A stretch of DNA of 64,000 bases from Planctomycetota bacterium (GTDB lineage Bacteria > Planctomycetota > UBA1135 > UBA2386), in assembly GCA_019636245.1 (NCBI GenBank), contig JAHBXX010000009.1, positions 1 through 64,000 on the forward strand, read 5' to 3'. The notes below the pieces were generated by a model. The model was not told the DNA's origin. It did not search any database and was given only the letters and a program-made list of their open reading frames with translations. The position numbers were made by a program, and so were the translations under genes. Below, one piece after another: positions 1 to 5,889 of this stretch (position 1 is its first letter; every line of letters starts with the position of its first letter).

Positions 1-52
1 GCTGTCGCAGGCCAACGCCCTGCCGCAGTCGGCGCTGCAGCTGCTGCAGTGA
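1..52 (+). CDS. Flagellin, C-terminal end only (partial, cut by window edge)
   Basis: Reading from base 2 gives [16 protein letters not shown] and then TGA at 50-52. This is the terminal coiled-coil segment of a flagellin. Bases 1-33 are identical to 1305-1337 in the complete flagellin downstream, so the window opens at the end of a tandem flagellin paralogue. Nothing can be said about its promoter or N-terminus. The 3' identity followed by abrupt divergence (QLLQ versus RLLG) fits a duplicated pair kept similar by recombination. Confidence 0.85.
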   Translation, partial: LSQANALPQSALQLLQ

Positions 53-80
53 CCTGACGGCCGACGGCGGCCTCACGCCC

Positions 81-124
81 GGGGCGGCGCCTCCCACGCG
101 GGGGCGCCGCCCCGCAGCCGTTTC
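81..124 (+). terminator. Intrinsic terminator after upstream flagellin
   Basis: A perfect 11-bp stem (GGGGCGGCGCC at 81-91 paired with GGCGCCGCCCC at 103-113) encloses an 11-nt loop and is followed by GCAGCCGTTT. It begins 28 nt after the flagellin stop codon. The T run is short, as expected at this G+C content. Confidence 0.7.
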
Positions 125-156
125 CGGCCATGTCCGCCGGCCCGCGGGCCCGCCGG

Positions 157-252
157 GATGCCAACCCGCCGGGATGCCAGCCCGCCGGCATGCCAACCCG
201 CCGGCATGCCAACCCGCCGGGATGCCAATCCGCCGGGATGCCAGTTCGCCGG
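157..252. repeat. Six tandem 16-bp repeats between two flagellin genes
   Basis: Six consecutive 16-bp units with consensus (G/C)ATGCCAACCCGCCGG occupy 157-252 without a gap. Units differ at the first base and at positions 8-10. A further degenerate unit may lie at 141-156. Where a unit starts with C, the junction forms the self-complementary GGCATGCC. The array lies after the terminator of the first flagellin and about 280 bp before the next one. It could be an array of binding sites, a recombination hot spot or simple slippage; the sequence does not decide between these. Confidence 0.9.
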
Positions 253-432
253 CGTACGGACCGGACGGGTGCCAGGACGCGCGGGTGCGGTGGCGAACCG
301 GGCGGTGGCGCAGCCGTGCGAATCCGCGGCAGCGTCGCGGCTCGCTGTGCAGGAACGCGACGACGACGCGCCGAAGGCAGCGGCAGATCGCCGCACCTTG
401 CACCGCTCCGCCTCGAAATTCGACGTTCGCCT

Positions 433-460
433 TCAGGTCCGGACCCGGCGCCGACCGATG
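433..460 (+). promoter_or_regulatory. Putative sigma-28-type promoter of flagellin
   Basis: TCAG (433-436), 16 nt, then GACCGATG (453-460), which is TCAG-N18-CCGATG. It resembles the better match in front of fliD and three other copies in this window. The implied start of transcription is near 467, leaving a leader of roughly 60 nt before the flagellin ATG. It departs from the enteric consensus TAAA-N15-GCCGATAA, so it is a pattern-based inference. Confidence 0.4.
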
Positions 461-528
461 CTGGCCGAGCGGCCGCCCGAGCGTCCGCGACACGCAACCG
501 AGAATCCGCAACGGGGAAGAGGAAGGAC

Positions 529-1356
529 ATGGGACTTCGGGTCAACACGAACTCTGCGTCGATCAACGCACAACGCAATCTCGCGTCGGTCACCGACAAG
601 CTGGCGGGCAACTTCCGTCGCCTGTCGACGGGCCTGCGCATCTCGACCGCCGCCGACGACGCGGCCGGTCTGGCGATCTCCGAGCGCCTGCGCTCGCAGA
701 TCCGCTCGCTCGACCAGGCGAAGCGCAACGCCAACGACGGCATCTCTCTGGTCCAGACCGCCGAGGGCGCGCTCAACGAGGTCAGCTCGATCCTGACCCG
801 TCTGCGCGAACTGGCCGTGCAGTCGAGCAACGGCTCGGTGTCGAACCAGGACAAGGAGACCCTCGATGAGGAGTTCCAGAGCCTGGTCGGCGAGATCAAC
901 CGCATCGGCCGCTCGACCGAGTTCTCCGGCATCAAGCTGCTCGACGGCTCGGCCAACTCGGTCAGCTTCCAGGTCGGTTTCGGCACCACCGCGGGCATCG
1001 ACACGATCGCCGTGTCGCTGAGCGCGGCGCTCAGCACCTCGCTGTCGCTGGACTCGCTGGACATCGGCTCCGGCGGCTCGACCTCGACCGCGATCTCCAA
1101 CATCGACGCGGCGATCAACACCGTCAGCGGCCTGCGCGGCTCGCTGGGCGCGGCGCAGAACCGCCTCGGCAGCACCATCAACAACCTGGCGATCACGGTC
1201 GAGAACCTCAGCGCCGCCGAGTCGCGCATCCGCGACGTCGACGTCGCCTACGAGACCGCGCAGCTGACGCGCAACTCGATCCTGCAGCAGGCCAGCATCT
1301 CCGTGCTGTCGCAGGCCAACGCCCTGCCGCAGTCGGCCTTGCGTCTGCTGGGCTGA
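529..1356 (+). CDS. fliC: Flagellin
   Basis: This is the structural subunit of the flagellar filament, exported by the flagellar type III apparatus. The 275-residue protein begins [18 protein letters not shown] and has the conserved N-terminal D0/D1 region (RLSTGLRIS at about 31-39, [12 protein letters not shown] just after). It has a short variable centre (about residues 145-190) and a C-terminal D1/D0 helix ending [17 protein letters not shown]. It lacks the large surface domain of enteric flagellins, as many bacterial flagellins do. The ATG at 529 is chosen because the family begins there and GGGGAAGAGGAAGG lies just upstream. The longer open frame upstream runs through the tandem repeat and is not coding. 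flaG follows 36 nt later. Confidence 0.97.
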   Translation: MGLRVNTNSASINAQRNLASVTDKLAGNFRRLSTGLRISTAADDAAGLAISERLRSQIRSLDQAKRNANDGISLVQTAEGALNEVSSILTRLRELAVQSSNGSVSNQDKETLDEEFQSLVGEINRIGRSTEFSGIKLLDGSANSVSFQVGFGTTAGIDTIAVSLSAALSTSLSLDSLDIGSGGSTSTAISNIDAAINTVSGLRGSLGAAQNRLGSTINNLAITVENLSAAESRIRDVDVAYETAQLTRNSILQQASISVLSQANALPQSALRLLG

Positions 1357-1391
1357 TCGGACCGCCGGCAGCCCCGCGCCGCTGACGAACG

Positions 1392-1775
1392 ATGGACGGC
1401 GTTCCGAACCTCGTCGGCGCGGCGCTGCGGCTGCTGCGCCGGGCGAACGGGCGCCCGCTCGGCGCGCTCACCGACCTCGCCGCCGAGCCGGCCTCGAACC
1501 CGGCGCACGGCGGCGTCACGGCGGCCGAGCGGGCCCCGGCCGACCCGGAGGCCGACCGTCGCGAGCGGCGACGGGCGCAGCTGGCGGAGCTGCTGGGCCT
1601 GCCGCCCGGCACCCAGGTCGACCTGGTCGTCGACGCCAGCGCCGAGGAGCTCACCTTCGTGGTGCGCGACCGGGCCACCGGCCGCACCCTGCGCGCCGTG
1701 CCCGAGGCCGAGGCCCGGCAGCTGATCGAGCGCTTCCAGGCCAGGTTCGGGGCCTTCGTCGACCGCGCCCTGTAG
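1392..1775 (+). CDS. flaG: FlaG-family protein
   Basis: The 127-residue protein has a poorly conserved, charged N-terminal half. The C-terminal FlaG-type domain (about residues 65-127) reads LTFVVRDRATGRTLRAVPEAEA and then an amphipathic helix ending GAFVDRAL. This corresponds to the FlaG pattern of a beta hairpin with a TG turn, an (I/V)P dipeptide and a final G-x-x-x-D. FlaG proteins influence filament length in several bacteria. It lies between flagellin and fliD, the usual neighbours of flaG. No strong Shine-Dalgarno is seen, so it may be translated from the flagellin transcript. The name rests on domain pattern and context. Confidence 0.8.
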   Translation: MDGVPNLVGAALRLLRRANGRPLGALTDLAAEPASNPAHGGVTAAERAPADPEADRRERRRAQLAELLGLPPGTQVDLVVDASAEELTFVVRDRATGRTLRAVPEAEARQLIERFQARFGAFVDRAL

Positions 1776-1791
1776 GCGCCCCGTGGGGCGC
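1776..1791 (+). terminator. Hairpin directly after flaG stop
   Basis: GCGCCCCGTGGGGCGC is a 7-bp inverted repeat with a 2-nt centre, starting at the base after the flaG stop. There is no T tract, so it may attenuate rather than terminate. It separates the flagellin-flaG unit from the fliD promoter. Confidence 0.45.
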
Positions 1792-1808
1792 GCGGGACCG
1801 CGAATGGG

Positions 1809-1836
1809 TCAAGTGCATCGCCCGACGGCCCGATAG
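1809..1836 (+). promoter_or_regulatory. Putative sigma-28 promoter of fliD
   Basis: TCAA at 1809-1812, 15 nt, then GCCCGATA at 1828-1835. This is the closest match in the window to the sigma-28 consensus TAAA-N15-GCCGATAA. Transcription would start near 1842, which makes the ATG at 1865 the usable fliD start and excludes the in-frame GTG at 1841. Confidence 0.6.
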
Positions 1837-1864
1837 CACCGTGGGCAAGTCGCCCGAACCGACC

Positions 1865-3241
1865 ATGTCGACCGCGGGAATCAGCTTCGGCGGCCTGGCG
1901 TCCGGCCTGGACACCAAGGCGATCATCTCGGCACTGACCGCGATCGAGCGCCGACCGATCCAGCAGCTCGAGGCCAAGAAGACCGCGCTGAACAAGCAGA
2001 AGTCGCTGTTCGGCGACCTCGGCGGCCTGCTCGACAAGCTGGCGAAGGCGGCCAAGGACCTGCAGACGACGGCGAAGTTCCTGCAGCGCAAGGCCACGTC
2101 GAGCGACCAGGAGGTGCTGACCGCGACGGCGAACACGTCCGCGGCCGCCGGCAGCCACGACCTCGTCGTGAACTCGCTGGCGCGGGCCCAGATCAACTTC
2201 AGCGCCGGCAGCGCCAGCCCCACGGCCAGCCTCGGCGGTCCCGCCTCGCTGCAGATCGACGTCGGCGGCAACACCCATCTGATCGCCGTCAACAGCCCGA
2301 CCCTGCAGAGCGTGGCCGACGCGATCAACGGCCAGCAGATCGGCGTACGCGCCGAGGTCGTCGACACCGGCAACCCCAGCAACGGCGGCGCCCAGCGCTA
2401 CCAGCTGGTGCTGCGCGCGACGCAGACCGGCACCGCCGGGGCGTTCACCGTCGCCGTCGACGACGGCGATCTGGCCTTCCAGAACCTCATCGCCGGCCTG
2501 GCCGCCGACGTGCGGTCCGCGACCAACGCCAGCCTCGAGCTGAACGGCGTCACGATCCAGCGGCCGACCAACTCGATCGCCGACGCGATCCCCGGCGTCA
2601 CCCTGGAGCTGCGCAAGACCGGCCCCGTCCAGGTCACGGTCGCGACCGACGCCGAACAGACCAGCAAGAAGGTGCAGGAGTTCGTCGACGCCTACAACGC
2701 AGTCGTCGACTTCTTCGCGGCCCAGAACAAGCTCGACGCCGACGGCAAGGCCTCGAGCCCGCTGTTCGGCGACAGCATGCTGCGCTCGGTGCGCTCGAAC
2801 CTGCGCGGCGTCATCGGCGGCGTCGTGCCCGGTACCGGCAACGACGCGTTCCAGATGCTGTCGCAGGTCGGCATCCGATCGGACACCCAGGGCAAGCTGA
2901 CCTTCGACTCGGCGAAGTTCGCCGAGGTCCTGGCCGAGGGCGAGACCGCCGTCGCTGCGATCTTCACCCACCCGACCTCGGGCCTGATGGGCCGCGTGGT
3001 CTCGCAACTGCAGCTCTACACCGATTCGGTCGAGGGCCTGTTCAAGGCCCGCCGCGACAGCTTCGACCGCCAGGTCAAGTCGACGCAGGATCGCATCGAC
3101 CAGAGCGAGCGCCGCCTCGACCTCTACCAGAAGCAGCTGGAGAGGAAGTACGCCAACCTCGAGAGCCTGCTCGGCCGCCTGCAGGGCCAGGGCAGTTCGC
3201 TCGGCAGCCTCGCGTCGTTGACGACCCGTTCCCGCACCTGA
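1865..3241 (+). CDS. fliD: Flagellar filament cap protein FliD (HAP2)
   Basis: FliD forms the cap at the filament tip and guides flagellin polymerisation. The protein starts MSTAGISFGGLASGLDTKAI, the conserved FliD N-terminus (FliD_N, about residues 1-105). A variable central domain follows, then a FliD_C region (about 210-445) with the typical YNAVVDFF motif and a coiled-coil end (STQDRIDQSERRLDLYQKQLE). The length of 458 residues is normal. The ATG at 1865 is preferred over GTG 1841 because homologues begin MSTxGIxFGG and the predicted promoter would place transcription start near 1842. fliS follows after 31 nt. Confidence 0.96.
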   Translation: MSTAGISFGGLASGLDTKAIISALTAIERRPIQQLEAKKTALNKQKSLFGDLGGLLDKLAKAAKDLQTTAKFLQRKATSSDQEVLTATANTSAAAGSHDLVVNSLARAQINFSAGSASPTASLGGPASLQIDVGGNTHLIAVNSPTLQSVADAINGQQIGVRAEVVDTGNPSNGGAQRYQLVLRATQTGTAGAFTVAVDDGDLAFQNLIAGLAADVRSATNASLELNGVTIQRPTNSIADAIPGVTLELRKTGPVQVTVATDAEQTSKKVQEFVDAYNAVVDFFAAQNKLDADGKASSPLFGDSMLRSVRSNLRGVIGGVVPGTGNDAFQMLSQVGIRSDTQGKLTFDSAKFAEVLAEGETAVAAIFTHPTSGLMGRVVSQLQLYTDSVEGLFKARRDSFDRQVKSTQDRIDQSERRLDLYQKQLERKYANLESLLGRLQGQGSSLGSLASLTTRSRT

Positions 3242-3272
3242 TCCAAGTCCCCAGAGAACCGGAGGAACCCCC

Positions 3273-3653
3273 ATGTCCTACGCCCAAGCCGCCGCCACCT
3301 ACCAGCGCAACGCCGTGCTCAACGCCACCCCCGAGAAGCTCGTGCAGATGCTCTACGAGGGCGCGATCAAGAACCTCGAGAAGAGCCGCCTCGGCCTCGC
3401 CGACCAGAAGACGGCGCGTTCGTCGGAGGTAGGCCAGTCGATCGGCAAGGCGATCGGCATCCTCGGTGAGCTGCGCGCCAGCCTCGACCACGCCGCCGGC
3501 GGCGCGATCGCCCGCGACCTCGATCGCCTCTACGAGTTCGCGCTCGACCAGCTCAGCCAGTCCAACCTGACGCGCACCCCGAACGGCGTCGAGAACACGC
3601 TGCGCGTCGTGCGGACGCTGAAGGAAGGCTGGGATGGCATCGTCGCCGGCTGA
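3273..3653 (+). CDS. fliS: Flagellar export chaperone FliS
   Basis: FliS binds the C-terminal helices of flagellin in the cytoplasm and prevents premature polymerisation. The 126-residue all-helical protein has the family signature YAQAAATYQRNAVLNATPEKLVQMLYEGAI at the N-terminus, given here as separate motifs YxxxA, (A/T)PxxLvxMLYxGA and a late LYEFALDQL segment. A strong Shine-Dalgarno (CCGGAGGAA) precedes the ATG. The next gene overlaps its end by 20 nt, indicating translational coupling. Confidence 0.96.
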   Translation: MSYAQAAATYQRNAVLNATPEKLVQMLYEGAIKNLEKSRLGLADQKTARSSEVGQSIGKAIGILGELRASLDHAAGGAIARDLDRLYEFALDQLSQSNLTRTPNGVENTLRVVRTLKEGWDGIVAG

Positions 3654-3993
3654 GCCGGAGTCGAAGGTCGGCTTCGCGCTGCAAGAGGCCGCGGTTTGCT
3701 GGGAGCAGGCCTTCGAGGCCCTGGCCCGCGGCGACCTCGACCAGGTGGACGCCCTGCTGGCGATCGCCGCCGAGCACGTCGCCGCTGCCGGCGACGGCTC
3801 CGGCGACACGCCGGCCGAGGCCTTGCTGCGCCAGACGGCACTGGGCGCGTTCGGCCGCCTGCACCACGGCATGCTGGCCGGACTCGACGGCCTCCGCGGC
3901 GAGTTGGGACGGATCCGGCAGGGCGCCCGCGCACTGCGCGGCTATGGGAGCGCAGCCGGTGGCCCGCCGCCCCGCCTCCACCCCGGCCCCTAA
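3634..3993 (+). CDS. Small helical protein after fliS, FliT-like candidate
   Basis: This 119-residue, alanine-rich, mostly helical protein (QEAAVCWEQAFEALARGDLDQ near the N-terminus, then a Gly/Pro-rich tail) overlaps fliS by 20 nt. It has a good Shine-Dalgarno (AAGGAAGG) inside fliS. Genes in this position often encode FliT-type chaperones for FliD, and the pattern 'few residues, W, helical pair' is compatible, but no diagnostic motif is visible. The stop codon lies 2 nt before the left end of the insertion sequence. The coding region is therefore not obviously truncated, although the low-complexity tail (GGPPPRLHPGP) may have been altered by the insertion. Confidence 0.65.
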   Translation: MASSPAEPESKVGFALQEAAVCWEQAFEALARGDLDQVDALLAIAAEHVAAAGDGSGDTPAEALLRQTALGAFGRLHHGMLAGLDGLRGELGRIRQGARALRGYGSAAGGPPPRLHPGP

Positions 3994-4103
3994 CCAGAAC
4001 TGATGGCAAGAATGGACCTCCCCGGATTTCGTGCCACCGCCGCGGGGATCGCGCCACTCCGCACCTGCCGCAGTCCCTTCGGACCCGGCAGGAGAGCAGG
4101 CCC

Positions 4104-5156
4104 CTGGAGTTCGCCCCCCCTCGTTGCCCACGCCCCAGCTGCCAGCGCCACCACGAGCCCATAGCGGGCTTCTGCAAGCGCCGCGGCATGTACTTCCCGA
4201 AGTGCCGCCCCGAAGGCGTGCAGCGCTACTTCTGCAAGTCCTGCCGGCGCGGCTTCTCGCGGCAGACCTTCCGCCACGACTACTACGACAAGCGCCCGCA
4301 CCACAACGCCGGCGTCTTCCTCGAGCTGGTCAGCGGCGTCGGCCTGCGGCAGGTCGGCCGGGTCCAGCAGCTCGACGCCCACACCATCCAACGCAAGCAG
4401 GCGAAGATGGCGGCGACCTTGTCGCGGCTGCACGACAACCTGTGCCCGCGCCTGCCCGCCGGCCGCACCTGGCTGCTCGACGAGGAGGAGACCTACGAGT
4501 CCGCGTCGATCCGGCCGCTGACGATGCCGGTCCTGATCGACCGGTCGACGTGGTTCGTGGTGGCGACGGCCGTGGGCTCGATCCGCCGGCTGGCGCCGGC
4601 CGGCACGGCCAGGCGCCAGCGCCAGGACCAAGAGGAGCAGCGGCTGGGAGTGCGCCCCGACGAGAGCGGCCAGGTCGTGCGGGAGGTGCTGCAGCGGCTC
4701 GCCGGCAAGGTGCCGGAGGGCGCCGTGGCCCTGCAGACCGACCAGAAGCAGAGCTACCGGACGCTGGCCAGAGGCGTGTTCGGCGACCGGCTCACCCACA
4801 GCACCACGGCCGGCAAGCGGGTGCGGGACACCAGCAACCCGCTGTTCCCGATCAACACCACGATGGCGATGACCCGCGACAACTGCGGCCGCCTGCGACG
4901 CCGATCCTGGCTGGTGACCAAGCTGGCGGCGCGGCTGCGCGACCACCTCGCGCTGTTCACCGTCTACCGCAACTACGTGCGGCGGCGCTTCAACCGCGAT
5001 CGGCCGCAGCAGACGGCGGGACAGCTGCTCGGGTTGGTGCCCCGCAACCTGACCCCCGCCGAGGTCCTGGCCTGGCGCCAGGACTGGGCGGGCAACAGCA
5101 TTCACCCCCTCTGCACCAACGGCTCCCGCACCGTGCGGGACCTCGCTGCCGCCTGA
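4104..5156 (+). CDS. Transposase with N-terminal zinc ribbon and DDE-type core
   Basis: The protein of about 350 residues starts with a zinc ribbon (CPRPSC then FCKSC, followed by RRGFSRQTFRHDYY) and a helix-turn-helix-like stretch. The catalytic-type region has D126 in WLLDEEETYE and D213 in LQTDQKQSY. It ends with an IS1-like segment (RLRRRSWLVTKLAARL, then VYRNYVRRRF). The third acidic residue is not clear: where IS1 has ER-x-N this protein has TRDN. The start is uncertain. CTG at 4104 is proposed because AGGAGAGCAGG lies just upstream and it retains the whole zinc ribbon; the first ATG (4188) would remove it. The reading frame is uninterrupted, so the element may be active. Confidence 0.8.
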   Translation: MEFAPPRCPRPSCQRHHEPIAGFCKRRGMYFPKCRPEGVQRYFCKSCRRGFSRQTFRHDYYDKRPHHNAGVFLELVSGVGLRQVGRVQQLDAHTIQRKQAKMAATLSRLHDNLCPRLPAGRTWLLDEEETYESASIRPLTMPVLIDRSTWFVVATAVGSIRRLAPAGTARRQRQDQEEQRLGVRPDESGQVVREVLQRLAGKVPEGAVALQTDQKQSYRTLARGVFGDRLTHSTTAGKRVRDTSNPLFPINTTMAMTRDNCGRLRRRSWLVTKLAARLRDHLALFTVYRNYVRRRFNRDRPQQTAGQLLGLVPRNLTPAEVLAWRQDWAGNSIHPLCTNGSRTVRDLAAA

Positions 5157-5177
5157 GGCGACCGCGGTCGCCTCAGG
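5152..5177. terminator. Perfect 26-nt palindrome spanning the transposase stop codon
   Basis: CCTGAGGCGACCG is followed directly by its reverse complement, so the palindrome 5152-5177 includes the transposase TGA at 5154-5156. It would act as a hairpin terminator from either strand and could also shield the transposase from readthrough transcription from the convergent neighbour. Confidence 0.6.
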
Positions 5178-5224
5178 ATGCTCCGCCCTGCGGGCCGGGG
5201 AGGTCCATTCTTGCCATCAGTTCT

Positions 5225-5860
5225 TCAGCGGGTCAGGGCTTGCAGGTTGAACGCGGCATCCTGGTCGGCCGGATCGAGCTGCAGCGCGTTCTGGAAGCAG
5301 GCCTTGGCGTCGCCGATCCGCTGCAGGCGCCACAGGCAGACGCCGCGGTTGTTCCAGGTCTGCGCGTCGTCCGGGACGATCTCGCCAGCCCGGCGGAAGC
5401 AGTCCTCGGCCTCGGCGAAGTGTGACTGGCCGAAGAGCACCATGCCGAGGTTGAACCAGCCCTCGGCGTTGCGGCCATCGAGCGCCAAGGCGGCGTTGAA
5501 GGCGTTGATCGCGCCAGCGTCGTCGCCGGTGACGTAGCGCACGAAGCCGAGCTGCATCTGGTACTCGGCCTCGCCGGGTGCGAACGTCGCCGCCGCCTCG
5601 ATGTGCGGCAGGGCCTCCTCGTACAGGGTCTGCGACAGGTAGGCCTCCGCGGTCGTGCGGTGGATCTCGGCCAGCTTCGTCGACAGCTCGCCGAGGCTCT
5701 GCCGGATCGCGGTCCGATCCTGCTCGTTCATCGGCTCGACGACCAGCGGCGGCACCTGCGTGTCGCGCGGGTCGCGGATGCGCGTCGGGATCGGCTGGAA
5801 GCCCTGCCGCTGGGGGATGGCCGAGGTGCTCGGCCCTTGGTTCTTCGTCGTCGTGGTCAT
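5225..5860 (-). CDS. TPR-repeat protein downstream of glycosyltransferase
   Basis: The 211-residue cytoplasmic protein has a disordered N-terminus (MTTTTKNQGPSTSAIPQRQG) followed by at least four tetratricopeptide repeats from about residue 60 to the end, for example AEGWFNLGMVLFGQSHFAEAE and TWNNRGVCLWRLQRIGDAKA. The ATG at 5860 has a strong Shine-Dalgarno (GAGGAGAAGG). It lies 29 nt after the glycosyltransferase-TPR gene and is presumably in the same operon. The role is unknown; TPR proteins beside filament genes often serve filament glycosylation. Its stop codon abuts the insertion sequence. Confidence 0.85.
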   Translation of the reverse strand: MTTTTKNQGPSTSAIPQRQGFQPIPTRIRDPRDTQVPPLVVEPMNEQDRTAIRQSLGELSTKLAEIHRTTAEAYLSQTLYEEALPHIEAAATFAPGEAEYQMQLGFVRYVTGDDAGAINAFNAALALDGRNAEGWFNLGMVLFGQSHFAEAEDCFRRAGEIVPDDAQTWNNRGVCLWRLQRIGDAKACFQNALQLDPADQDAAFNLQALTR

Positions 5861-5889
5861 GATCACCTTCTCCTCTCGGGGTAATGGCC

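Larger units (their letters stand above)
3996..5224 (+). mobile_element. Complete insertion sequence with perfect 30-bp terminal inverted repeats
   Basis: The left end 3996-4025 (AGAACTGATGGCAAGAATGG then ACCTCCCCGG) is exactly repeated in inverted orientation at 5195-5224. The 1,229-bp element carries one transposase gene filling most of the interior. No flanking direct repeat is evident (left flank CTAACC, right flank TCAGCG), so the target duplication is absent, lost or very short. It fills the whole gap between two convergent genes: the upstream stop is 2 nt from the left end and the downstream minus-strand stop abuts the right end. Its terminal core GATGGCAAG recurs at 9212-9313 and 16361-16463. 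Confidence 0.9.

Noticed and set aside
157..252. Possible CRISPR array
   Set aside because: The 16-bp units are contiguous without spacers and no cas gene is nearby.
130..528. N-terminal extension of flagellin through the repeat region
   Set aside because: Translates the tandem repeat and promoter region; flagellins begin at the conserved MGLRVNTN and a Shine-Dalgarno precedes 529.
1841..1864. GTG 1841 as the fliD start
   Set aside because: It would lie at or before the predicted transcription start (about 1842) and adds residues not typical of FliD; MSTAGISFGG at 1865 fits the family.
5218..5230. Target-site duplication of the insertion sequence
   Set aside because: Bases outside the two 30-bp ends (CTAACC and TCAGCG) do not match in direct orientation.
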